In this document: one piece after another, positions 51,545-60,855 of the stretch | Layout: each line of letters opens with the position of its first letter | Position numbering within the stretch: position 1 is the stretch's first letter | NCBI GenBank assembly: GCA_020091685.1 | Contig: CM034601.1 | Location: forward strand, 10,542,419 to 10,606,418 | DNA: 64,000 nt | From: Lutjanus erythropterus | Lineage: Eukaryota; Chordata; Actinopteri; Lutjaniformes; Lutjanidae | Direction: 5' to 3' | Position numbers and translations under genes: made by a program | The notes under the pieces: generated by a model | Database searches by the model: none | Told to the model about the DNA's origin: nothing | Seen by the model: only the letters and a program-made list of their open reading frames with translations

Positions 51545-52497
51545 GAATCTGGCAATTTGTCATCAGTTCACTGCTTCCCGATTGATCAGCAGCTGAAAAG
51601 ACGATGGAAAGTTAAAATCTGGAGGAACATCACACCATATTTCAACCTAAATAACATATTTGACTCCCCATTAGCTACGTTCGGACAACAACTAACGTTA
51701 GCGTTCAACCACATCCTAGCAAACATTACTGTTTGATAGTGTTACACAATTCAAATTAATTAAGAAATAAATTTAATTAATTCTGAAATATTGAGCAAAT
51801 TTTTTCAAGCCTGGAATTTAAACACGCTAGAAAAAAAAGGAAAGTTAAAATCAAGCCATACTGCAAGATGAATATAACCCACGAGACAATAGCTAACGTT
51901 AGCATTCAACCACTTCCTAACTAATGTTACTGTTGGGTAGTTACAAAATTATTATGTTTACTTAAACCTGGAAGTTAAACACACTGAATGTAATCAAATT
52001 TGTCCAAATCTTGTCCAAATATGTGAGCTAAGCAGCTAAAACAGGGTTAGCCTACTGGTATGTTAGCTTAGAACAACATAACAGTCTAATCTTACATTTT
52101 TATGCAACATTTTTGTGTTTGTTGTCATCTGAATGAACACTGCACAGAAATTTATGTTCCCAAAATGTCACGTTATTGACAGCCTCAACATTTCTGAGGC
52201 TAACTTTAACGATGGGCTACTTTTCAAGCTTGATACATGCAGTGTGTTTTATATCCAGGGTTAGCGTTAAATAAAGGTGTCCTAGATGTGCCCTGATATT
52301 TGCAACGCTTTCAAATGATAATGTTAGCTAGGATATGGTTGAATGCTAACGTTAGCTGTTGTCTCATGGTAGCTAATGGGTTATCAAATATGTTATTTTA
52401 GCCTGAAATATGGTCCAGTGTCCTCCAGATTTTCGTTTCAGTTCCTGATCAATCAGGAAGTGGTGCAATGATATGATTTGTCAAATTTTCAACGTTT
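51545..52497. mobile_element. Inverted repeat 2, foldback-like element
   Basis: The left arm (51545-51740) and right arm (52315-52497) are inverted copies of about 185 bp: tcccgattgatcagcagctg pairs with gttcctgatcaatcaggaag, and taacgttagcgttcaaccac with ggttgaatgctaacgttagc. A third copy of part of the arm (51841-51945) lies between them in the left orientation. Confidence 0.75.
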
Positions 52498-54709
52498 ATA
52501 CGACATTTGAGCTTCCCACTCTGAGCATGATGTCACAGGAATATGGTGAATTAGACCAAAAACACGTCCTCCTGTTTGAGGTCTAAATTAAGACGGTAAG
52601 GTCGGGAGAGTAGCAGCTCCTGCCTCAGAAATCATTGCTGTCCACACTGTTTTTATGTGGAGCATCTGAATGTTTGAGCCACATCCAAATCACAGTTCCT
52701 GTCATGTATTCACTCAATCTGTACGTCATCTCTACACGGCTGTGATCAGCGTTTAAGCATGCATGCTCCTTGTTTATATGAAGGACTGGCCCACTGAAAC
52801 AATCATCAAGGTTTAATCACAACTTCCTTTACATCCATCTTTGCACAAAGAGTATGTCAGGTAAAAGAGAAAAAAAAAAAAAGAAATAATGCAAAACCAG
52901 GGCTCAGGGCAATGCATGCAGTTTGCCCTGCAATGCTGGGACCATTAGCATTTGACTTGAAAAAGACGAGTATTTCTTTGTGGCCATTAATAGCAGGTTG
53001 TATGCAGCTGCCCACAGCCACTGCTGCTAGTGCAAGGCTTTGTAACGTAGGCAAAGCTGATGAATTCAACTCACAGTGAAGGAACGTAGAACAGCCGTCA
53101 ACTTTTGAACAAAATAAAACACGTTTTTTTTCTTGGAGGGTTACACATAGAAGTAATGTATAGGCTTTTTAAGTTGATTATTTGTCCCAAAGCATAAACA
53201 ATGTGGATGTACATAAACGAGGACAGCTAGATGTAAGCATATTTATTAAATCAATGGTTTGAATGGATTTTTTTTTTTCTCTTTTTGCGTGTAGTGAGAT
53301 GAATTGTACTTATTTATTTATCTATTCTGCTGTAAACTGGAATCAGCACCATATCCTTGTAATGATTGAGTGCAGCAATAGGGATGAGGGAGGGCTGGGA
53401 ATCGGACACGGGCAATGAAATAAAAGATATTCTGGAATGATTTTAAACAAGGGTCTTGTTTTTCTTTTTTTCATGGTGTATTTAATGCTGTTTGTCTAAA
53501 TGTTTTATTTTGAAAGGTGTCTCTGAAAGTACTAGCATCTGCCTTGTTGCTGGTATGAAAAACTAAGATAATTTGCTTAAGTAAAAGTACCAGTACTTAA
53601 GAGTCATAATGTAAAAATACTCCATTGCAAGTAATGATTAGTAAGTAAAAGTACAGATATAATACCAGCTAAATGTATTGAAAACATCAAAAATAAAAAA
53701 TTGTCTTCCTTTAAAAATGACTTGAAACACTGTGAAGGGTGATTACTTATACCAAATTAGTTATTTGACTTAAAATATTAATTCAAAAATGATTTAATTG
53801 ATTTCACTTAATTTAACTTTTCCACCAGAACATAAGAAAGCTAGTAGATCTTGTTATGAATACAATTATACAGTTACAAGTTTTGATATCAATGTTGTCA
53901 TTTGTAATAATTGCCCAAATTTTGATTTACACTTAACTTTTAAAATTGATATATAAACTTTAAATGTTGTAATTGCTGATAAAGACCACTAGGTGGCAGT
54001 GAGTACTCTTCATACACAGTGTCAGAGGCTCTCAATTTTTTTTTTCTCAGCCAAGGACCCCTTACAAGACAGAAAATAATCTAGGGACCCCCTCATGAAT
54101 GTCCTTTGGAATAATTTGACTTGGCCTATTTTTTTTTTTTTTTTCACTTCTACTTAGTTTTGTGGCAAAACAACACAAGATAAATGTATTAGAAATATAT
54201 TATGTACCAAAATATTTGCACCATATCAACACAGAATATCTATAACATACATAGTCACACTTGCAGAGAGACACCTAAAAAAAAATCCAAATCCAGATTA
54301 GTTTAAATAACATACAATAAAAATATAAAGATAATATAAAATAGGTCGACTAAAAACATAAAAAGGACTTGGGTATGACAGGCCTATAAAATGTGGAAAT
54401 TAAATACTTTGTGTAAAAAATAAATAAATGACATTTTAAGATAAGATGAAACAACAATAACAAAGCATCAAATATAAGTGAAATCTAAAACAAGTCGTGT
54501 ATAAGGAGTAGATGCAGAAACAGTGCCTTATAGGTAAGTAATACTGCACAAATTAAAAACTGTATATTATAGAAAAGTAATATTGCACAAAACTTGAAAA
54601 ACGTGATAGATAATTTAGTGTCACAGACCCACTGGTGTATGTTATGCACTCATGACACCTGTTATGTCCTTTATTTTGAAAGTCCTCCGCTGCAGAATTT
54701 TAAACTTAC
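52498..54709. other. Intergenic DNA before meikin, repeat fragments
   Basis: A fragment with aagtaaaagtaccagtactt at 53578-53665 and a 'ccaaggaccccttac' fragment at 54025-54115 are common fish repeats. No exon recognised; poly-T runs near 53265 and 54130. Confidence 0.45.
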
Positions 54710-54958
54710 AGGCCAATAACCGCTCCTTTGTCATCAGCAGCTGATTGGTTGATTGGCTCCGCGGGTGTGATCGATCGGTTGCTAGGCGCCGCTCTGAGAA
54801 CGAAGAGGACGAGTTTGAGTGTTTTTAGCATCCGAGTCCTGATTTGTAACCGGTAGCTACTTTCTTAGTTTTTACGATAATATCACACACTTATTAGTTT
54901 GTTTGTTTTTTAGATAATATTACACACTTGACATCAAACGCGTCAGTTTAATGGGAAA
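54710..54958 (+). promoter_or_regulatory. Probable meikin promoter and 5' UTR
   Basis: In the 250 bases before the meikin ATG there is one CCAAT (54713-54717), two ATTGG inverted CCAAT boxes 8 bp apart (54744-54748, 54752-54756), and GGTTGCTAGG (54777-54786), which resembles half of an RFX X-box. The stretch is more GC- and CpG-rich than its surroundings and has no obvious TATA box. An in-frame TGA at 54929 closes the frame upstream of the chosen start. The transcription start is not determined. Confidence 0.5.
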
Positions 54959-55055
54959 ATGAATCGATTCAAGTGTCGAGTCAAACTGAGTCGTGGCAGC
55001 GGATTGTCAAACAAACAAGACACACCAGTGAAGACAACACTGAGCAGACGAGACA
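54959..55055 (+). CDS. meikin: meikin exon 1
   Basis: ATG at 54959, donor acgagaca|gtaaga; 97 nt. It encodes a short basic N-terminus, MNRFKCRVKLSRGSGLSNKQ and DTPVKTTLSRRD. A stop 30 bases upstream in frame supports this start. Confidence 0.85.
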
Positions 55056-58000
55056 GTAAGAAATACACGTCCAAACACACACATCAGCTTTAACACACAC
55101 CGAAAGTAATGTATGTTTCTTTTGGCTAAACAAAATCACCTCATGGTATTCACACCGCTTTGGTTGGGATCAGCTTCGGTTATCAAACTGTAAAATAACT
55201 GATGAGCTTCACTTTATTTGTTAAATCTGTCAAATAATCATAGTATGATTTTTTTTTTTCCCATATCGTGCAGCCCCAGTAATGTTATTTACTGTATCAG
55301 ATAAAATGAATGAACCTTAAAAGCCCATAACTTATCTTTCTTTGAAATTCTTTATTTTCATATTAACTGACTTAAATTAATTAAATCAACTAGAGCTGCA
55401 ACGGTTACTTCATTATTAATCGACTATTAAAATAATTGTAAACTATTTTTGATAATCAGTTAATTGTTTGCCATCATTTTTTAAAAATAAGAATGTCCAA
55501 ATTCTCTGATTTCAGCTTCTTCAATGTGAATATGTTTTTTAAATAGGTTTCTTTACTCCTCTCTGACAGTAATCTGAATATTTCTGGGTTGCAGACAAAA
55601 CAAGACATTTGAGGACGTCATCTTGGGCCTCAGCAAACAGTGATCAACATTTAACTGTTAATCAATTAATCAAGAAGAATAATTGTCAGATAAGATGATC
55701 CTAAATAGCCCTAAAATTAACTTGGTACAAGGACTGACCATTGGCCTAAATAGCAGATAAGGCCGGTATTTTACTGCAGTTAATAAATGACAGATATGTC
55801 AGTTTTGCATGATGGGATAAATTTATTTTAATTGTTAAGCACAAAATGGTCAGAGGTCACCTGCAACAGTGTCAAGCTGAGTATGACTGTATTAATGTAT
55901 CAATGTCCTGTTAAATTCAGGTGAATTGATTAGTTGCAACTTGCTTTACATTCCTTTATCAAAACCTTTCAGAGTGCAGGAGATTTTTGCCCAAGAAGCT
56001 TTATGAAGCTCTTCCAGAGGAGCCTGAGCTGGAGGATACTAAAGTCTACACTGTCAAACCAAGCAACCCAGTGGCGGTGTGTATTCTGACTAGTAAATAT
56101 ATGTTTTAGATGTGTGGATAAGAAATTGTGACATCGATTCTCTTCATGGTAATAATAATAATATTGGCATGCTTTATGCATGTCCTTTACAGACTTGCAT
56201 TAAGCCTGTCCGCTGCAAATCTGCATTACGCTTGAGCAGCCCTGCGTTCGCTGAAAACTCCAGAGGCAAAGCCGTCTCGCCTGCCACACCAGCTAATAAA
56301 AAATCTACCAACCGAGTGTCACCAGCAGGTCAACCAACCATTCAGACGACTTCCAACGCAGATACTTTTAAAGGCTTTAAAGAAGAACAGGGAAACTTGT
56401 CATCGTCTCCAGAAAGCCTCATATCCTCCAGCATGGGGTCAGACACAATTTTCAGCTCTGACAACGATGATGATGATGATGAAGATTGTTCCTTCTCTGC
56501 CTCTGCAGCTTCCAGCAGTCTTTCCTCCCCAGAGATCTTCAGAAAAGACAACTATGGTGTGTGTTTGTGCATTGTTTTCTATATCCACAACCAGAATATA
56601 AGGTTATTCTTTCCTAGTTTTTTTTTTATTTCTTCTTTTCACAGTGGAAACATTGACTTTCCCCGTCGAGGACGAGCTGCTGGGTCTCCATCTTCCCATT
56701 AAAAACTCCACCTTACTGGATGTAAGCCATGCTAAAAGCATCCACATGCATCACCCCCCCAACCTTTCTATCATCATCGGTAAGAGAGCATCCCACATGC
56801 GTCTAGTAGTTTAAAGGGACAGTTCATCACCAAATCCAAAAAATATTTTTCCTCAGGGCCTATAGTGCTATTTATCTGTCCAGATTGTTTTGGTGTCAGT
56901 TGCGGAGTTTTGGAGATATCAGCCGTAGAGATGCCTGCCTTCTCTTGAATATTGTGGAACTAAATGGCAGTCTAACCAGACACGTCAGATAGGTTGTTAC
57001 ACACAACCACCAAGGGGCAGGCACTTAAAAAAAACCAAAACAAAAAAAACCCACATGGCATCTTTTGTTTGAGACAAGTCGCTTCCCACTGTCGTCACAC
57101 CTAAAACCACGCCTGTAGCTGCCAGTAGTCCCTCCTAGGATGCTCATTGGCTGCACACGCAAATGACTTGAACCCTGGCAGGATGGACTCTTGCGTGATC
57201 TTGCAAATTCAGCTGCTTCATAACGTAAATGGCATTCGACTTGTGGTGCTCAAAGTGCCAAAAAAAAATACATTTGGAAGATTTAAAACCAATGTCTCTT
57301 TCTAGAAATTATGACCTGGTTTCTCACGATAATCCACAGACCTTGTTGTGAGCAGAGAACTACACCTACCATCCGTACAACCACGCAAAAGGAAGCACGC
57401 ATCTACTCATGGACTAGAGGTTACAGCTCGGCCATGGAGGACGCCGTCAATGTTTACATTTTGCCCCGTCACAAGCCATTCATCCATGAGTAGATGCATG
57501 CTTCCTTTTACCCAGTGATACAGTTAAAGGTTGTGGTTGGATAGAAAGAAAATAGTTCCTACATGAAACTGCTCGCAACGAGGTCTGTGGATTATCTTTG
57601 TAACCAATTTATGATGTCTGGAAAGAGACACTGGTGTTGAGTTTTTCAAATGATTTTTTTTTTTTTTTTTTTGGTGCTTTGAGCACCACAAGCTGAGCAC
57701 CATCTAGTTCCATTATATTCAAGAGAAGGCAGCAATCACTACAGCTGATGTTTCCAAAACTCAACAACTCACACCAAAAATATCTAGATGGATAAGTAGC
57801 ACTACAGGGAAGAGGAAAAATATGTACTTGTAATATGTGTAAACTGACATTCTGCAGGGACAAATTGTTTCCCTAACAAGTAAAAACTGAGTATAATATA
57901 ATTTGAGGTGTGAATGTTGTGTACTCCAAACAGTCTGGCAATTGTCTGATAAGAACATAACCTCTGCCTGCAGATGCCTCTACGATTCTTGCTGATGATA

Positions 58001-58824
58001 TCAAGTGAGTTTGATCCAGTGTTCGGTCATATTGATGTTGAGCATACAGCTACTCTGTATCTTATGTTATGCATGTTCAATTTTATCTGGCAATCACTAT
58101 CTTTTCTCTTTGAAGCCAACACAGTGAAGATACGAACAAAATACATATGGACTCATTTAAATCAGGTGAAGACTCATTAATTTAGATCTTGAATAAATTG
58201 TATGATCTCATAATGAACTAAATAATAATCTTAACGTGAGTCATCCATTACCGTGACAAATTCCTAATCAGTAATTTTGGGTTCTTTTGATTCCTCAATC
58301 CGTAGACAAAGCCTTAAAGGGGAAAACCACACCAAATGTAAGAAAATCATCCAGCTATCTATTATGTGTCTAAAATATGATGTGTATTTTTGTCTAAATC
58401 AAAAATAAGAGGGGTTATTGTCATGGTCATGGTATTTGTGCTGTCTCAGTTCACCAACAGAAAGCCCATTTCATACAACAAGAAAGTATGGTTCAAAAGC
58501 CCCATGACTACCGAGACCTTTGAAGCAAAACACACCCCAGCCACCAAATTAACTGCTCACAACACCAGCGAGTTGGTCCGAACGTGCAGCCTGGCTGAGC
58601 AGAGGAAGCCTGAGACAAACACATCCAGAGCAGGTGAGATCAGTTCCGAAGAAGAGACCGGACGACTGAGGCCGAGGCCTGCAGAAAGTAGGCCGGAGAA
58701 AGCCAAGTTCTTCGACTTTATCGACGACGGTGATAGGGACATGTTCTTTCAGAGGATGAGCGAAAGGTGTGTTAGACTCAGAAATGTTCCCTTGCTTCCT
58801 CTCATGGCTGATAAGCACATATAA
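54959..58824 (+). CDS. meikin: Meikin, meiosis I kinetochore factor (8 exons)
   Basis: Meikin is known in mammals to bind CENP-C and Polo-like kinase 1 at meiosis I kinetochores, where it promotes mono-orientation of sister kinetochores and protects centromeric cohesin; separase cleaves it at anaphase I. Eight exons join in phase to 395 aa (human about 370). Visible here: a basic N-terminus (1-32), a Ser-rich linker with three S-S-P motifs (82-84, 138-140, 178-180), an acidic run (159-165), a separase-type ExxR (EIFR, 181-184), then DELLGLHLPIKNSTLLD and a C-terminal block with KKVWFKSP, AKFFDF and FFQRMSERCVRLR. Identification rests on these features and on its position between acsl6 and fnip1, as in human. 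The protein evolves fast and I cannot align it here, so the name is strong inference rather than proof. An unrelated protein at this position is the main alternative. Confidence 0.82.
55390..55690 (+). repeat. hAT-like 'agagctgcaacggttac' repeat in meikin intron 1
   Basis: It opens agagctgcaacggttacttc. The right part has caagacatttgaggacgtca and tcaattaatcaagaagaata, familiar from a very common fish MITE. Confidence 0.6.
55973..56076 (+). CDS. meikin: meikin exon 2
   Basis: Acceptor acctttcag, donor gcg|gtgtgt; 104 nt. It encodes CRRFLPKKLYEALPEEPELE and DTKVYTVKPSNPVA (34-67). It joins exon 1 at a split Lys codon. Confidence 0.82.
56193..56556 (+). CDS. meikin: meikin exon 3 (Ser-rich, acidic, ExxR)
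   Basis: Acceptor cctttacag, donor tatg|gtgtgt; 364 nt, the largest exon (residues 68-188). Low-complexity Ser/Asp content is typical of a disordered, phosphorylated linker. It contains all three S-S-P motifs and the EIFR site at 181-184. Confidence 0.88.
56645..56779 (+). CDS. meikin: meikin exon 4
   Basis: Acceptor ttttcacag, donor atcg|gtaaga; 135 nt. It encodes ETLTFPVEDELLGLHLPIKN and LDVSHAKSIHMHHPPNLSII. An internal GT (56722, atgtaagcc) could be an alternative donor, but the frame stays open to 56779 and joins the next exon in phase. Confidence 0.82.
56811..57857. mobile_element. Foldback element in meikin intron 4
   Basis: It starts TTAAAGGGACAGTTCATC. Left-arm segments (atatttttcctc at 56851, ttctcttgaatattgtggaa, cttgtggtgctcaaagtgcc, tttctcacgataatccacag) reappear inverted on the right (ctgtggattatctttgtaac, ggtgctttgagcaccacaag, ttccattatattcaagagaa, gaggaaaaatatg). 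The centre is a tight palindrome around tactcatgga/tccatgagta (57404-57495). The right end is eroded. Confidence 0.8.
56970..57225. mobile_element. 256-bp insertion nested in the foldback left arm
   Basis: It interrupts the left arm exactly where the right arm is continuous. It is flanked by identical 9-bp direct repeats, TAAATGGCA at 56961-56969 and 57226-57234. No terminal inverted repeats are obvious, so its class is open. Confidence 0.7.
57974..58004 (+). CDS. meikin: meikin exon 5 (31 nt)
   Basis: Acceptor cctgcag, donor tcaa|gtgagt. It encodes DASTILADDI and starts right after a 1.2-kb intron filled with transposon DNA. Small, but its phase fits both neighbours. Confidence 0.75.
58116..58165 (+). 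CDS. meikin: meikin exon 6 (50 nt)
   Basis: Acceptor ctttgaag, donor tcag|gtgaag. It encodes NQHSEDTNKIHMDSFKS. Only this reading keeps the frame between exons 5 and 7. Confidence 0.72.
58306..58337 (+). CDS. meikin: meikin exon 7 (32 nt)
   Basis: Acceptor atccgtag, donor aaat|gtaaga. It encodes DKALKGKTTPN. Short; accepted because both splice sites are good and it links exon 6 to exon 8 in phase. Confidence 0.72.
58450..58824 (+). CDS. meikin: meikin exon 8 (C-terminal block and stop)
   Basis: Acceptor ctgtctcag, TAA stop at 58822-58824; 124 codons (residues 272-395). It begins FTNRKPISYNKKVWFKSPM and ends with a compact charged/aromatic block, AKFFDFIDDGDRDMFFQRM then SERCVRLR. In mammals the C-terminal part of Meikin carries the CENP-C-binding function, so this exon is the probable kinetochore-targeting region. 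Confidence 0.85.
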   Translation, partial: FTNRKPISYNKKVWFKSPMTTETFEAKHTPATKLTAHNTSELVRTCSLAEQRKPETNTSRAGEISSEEETGRLRPRPAESRPEKAKFFDFIDDGDRDMFFQRMSERCVRLRNVPLLPLMADKHI

Positions 58825-58910
58825 ACCTCTGTCCTCTGACATCTGGAGTTGCTTGAGATGTCTGCGTGTGAAATATCATGCAAACATAGTGTAAGGAACC
58901 TTTCAACTTA

Positions 58911-59303
58911 CACTGATCAGCCACAACATCAAAACCACTAACAGGCAAAGTGAATATGTACGTTTGTTTGTTTGTTTAGACACCCCAGAGAATTTGTAGG
59001 AAAATAAATCATCTCAACAAAACATTATTAGTTGGCAAAACTTTCAAAATTAGGACTTTGAGTTTTGCTCAAAACTTAGAAAAAATCTATTGAAATAAGA
59101 TGCTTGGAAACTAAGAGTTTTCTCAACTTTTTTGGTTTTACAGTGAGGATCTGTTCCTAATGTCTTGGTGCAGATACCCCAGGACACATTCAGAAGTCTT
59201 TTGGACTCCATACCTCAGCAGATCAGAGCTTTGTAGCATCAAGGGGGACCTGTACACTATTGCAGTATTAGTCAGGTGGTTTTAATGTTATGGCTGATCA
59301 GTG
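58911..59303 (+). mobile_element. Internally deleted Tc1-like transposon
   Basis: It opens with CACTGATCAGCCACAACAT and closes with ATGTTATGGCTGATCAGTG, an inverted terminal pair flanked by TA on both sides. The 3' part (about 59151-59270: tcttggtgcagatacc ... gggggacctgtacac) resembles, from memory, the transposase C-terminal region of fish Tc1 elements. The middle, including most of the transposase, is gone. It sits 86 bp after the meikin stop codon, in the expected 3' UTR. Confidence 0.85.
59003..59008 (+). terminator. First AATAAA after meikin, inside the Tc1 relic
   Basis: No AATAAA occurs between the meikin stop (58824) and the transposon. The first hexamer lies within the element. Another cluster follows at about 59790-59830. 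Confidence 0.45.
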
Positions 59304-60004
59304 TACAATGCTTTTCAACCTGGTCCTTATGGTTCCAACATAAACTGTGGTGCATGTGCAATATAGCTTAACTGAACCTTTGAATGCATTGTTTTATGAA
59401 AAAGCACTTTTCGATGTCCTGTTTCCATCCTCTGTAAGCCCTCAAAGCAACCCCTGATTTCCTGATGCAGAAGTGTTATCAAACAAGTGTTAGATGCAAA
59501 ATGACCACTAGATGTCACACCTGTATTTCCTTTGCATAACCATCTTTTCTCTGATTATTTTTCTATTTTACATGTGATATATACATGTTTGTGTTTGTTT
59601 ATCTGCGTTTGTATTGACTCTTTTGGCACATGGGAGTGCCAGAAGATCTTAATCTTAAAGCTGAATGTAATCTAAATGTGAAGTCATAACGTAAGTTTAG
59701 TTTTGGTGTCACTTTGTGGTTTTCTATATCTGTGATTTATCTGTCTTTCTCCAAACTTAGACGTTTCTGAGCGTCATATTAAATGTTCCAAATAAATAAC
59801 TAAATAATGAATAAATAAATATATAAATAAACCATTGTTATGTTTTGTTTAGCACAGTCCTGATTTTTCCCCACTTAACTCTTCTCTCATTTTTGTCTTT
59901 TTAAATGTGTCTTACAAGCAGCTCAGACGTCTCACTAGTACGATTTCAGTGAATAAATTTCATGCTGTCACGATTCCCGACAAAACATCAACACAGCGAA
60001 TCCT

Positions 60005-60227
60005 CTGACCACGTGGTACCGGGCCAAAAATAACAGCCAATCAGGTAATTTGTAGTAGCAGCAGCGTCCCGTCAGCCAATCAGAAAAATGTAGTGGGTTA
60101 CCAAGCAGCTCCCGTGACTAATGCCTGTCATATGACTGTGACACCCATGGAGACAGTTACAAGGAACAAGATTTGCTCTTGGATTTGAGAAGAAAAGAGA
60201 CCTTCTGTACCTTTATTTTGGTACAAA
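60005..60227 (+). promoter_or_regulatory. Probable fnip1 promoter and 5' UTR
   Basis: Upstream of the fnip1 ATG lie a palindromic E-box, ACCACGTGGT (core CACGTG 60010-60015), and two CCAAT boxes (60037-60041 and 60076-60080), with raised CpG content around them. CACGTG within a longer palindrome is the class of site used by bHLH-Zip factors such as TFEB/TFE3, USF and MYC. The transcription start is not visible. Confidence 0.55.
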
Positions 60228-60319
60228 ATGCCTCCGACTCTCTTCCAGAAACTTTTCAACAAGAAAAATGCGTTTTCGTCGCCACCCCCGAGATGCAGCA
60301 AAGAGGACCCAGCTTTCAG
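60228..60319 (+). CDS. fnip1: Folliculin-interacting protein 1, first coding exon (partial gene)
   Basis: FNIP1 partners folliculin (FLCN) as the GAP complex for RagC/D on lysosomes and also binds AMPK. Thirty codons, MPPTLFQKLFNKKNAFSSPP then PRCSKEDPAF, plus two bases end at the donor ttcag|gtacct. The human protein starts MAPTLFQKLF and has ...GFSWPLPEF, so the split AG-C/T Ser at the junction fits exactly. The longin and DENN-type domains are in later exons, not found before the right edge, so intron 1 is longer than 3.6 kb. The position after meikin matches human gene order. FNIP2 starts similarly but sits elsewhere in vertebrates. Confidence 0.92.
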
Positions 60320-60632
60320 GTACCTATTTTGTGTGTGTGTATGTGTGTGTGTGCGCCCGTGTGAGTGTTTTTTCTGGTTTGTGTGTAGCGTTTTGCGTGT
60401 GCAGGCTAACGTTATTTATGACTTTCGCTGTAGTGTCTGAAGGCATGACAGAGTTTCGCTGTGGCGTGTACTTTGAAATTGCAAACACATAAGTAATTAA
60501 AGCTGTATAGTTCTGTTAATTTGAAACTGGTGTAGCCAAGTGCAGAGACGTGGGATACGTGTTGTGTTGTCTGTTGGTGAGGTTAGCTAAAATGCTAATG
60601 CTAGCTACCAGACTGTAGTCTGGTCATATGTA

Positions 60633-60855
60633 GAAGGGAATCCTTGATTCGCGATAAATCTCGCGAGAATTACTACTTTAACATAAATAATTATCTCTTC
60701 TTTACCTTAATAAAGTATTTTCTGCATCTAATCATATTCAGATCACAACTATAAAGTTGTCAAATTGTAATAATTACAAGTTTATAAAAAAATGTACTAT
60801 GAACAGACAACGCGTTCAAATCTCACGAGAGTTCCGCATATCTAGGATTCCCTTC
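60633..60855. mobile_element. Short MITE carrying TCTCGCGAGA palindromes
   Basis: Ends GAAGGGAATCC and GGATTCCCTTC are perfect inverted repeats. Inside each arm is a TCTCGCGAGA-type palindrome (perfect at 60659-60668; TCTCACGAGA at 60821-60830). The 223-bp unit lies 314 bp into fnip1 intron 1. Confidence 0.7.

Noticed and set aside
56722..56723. Alternative GT donor inside meikin exon 4
   Set aside because: Using it would drop 58 nt that stay open, and would disturb the phase into exon 5; kept only as a possible isoform.
58634..58639. gtgaga inside meikin exon 8 as an exon end
   Set aside because: The frame stays open to a natural stop and the residues beyond are the most structured part of the protein.
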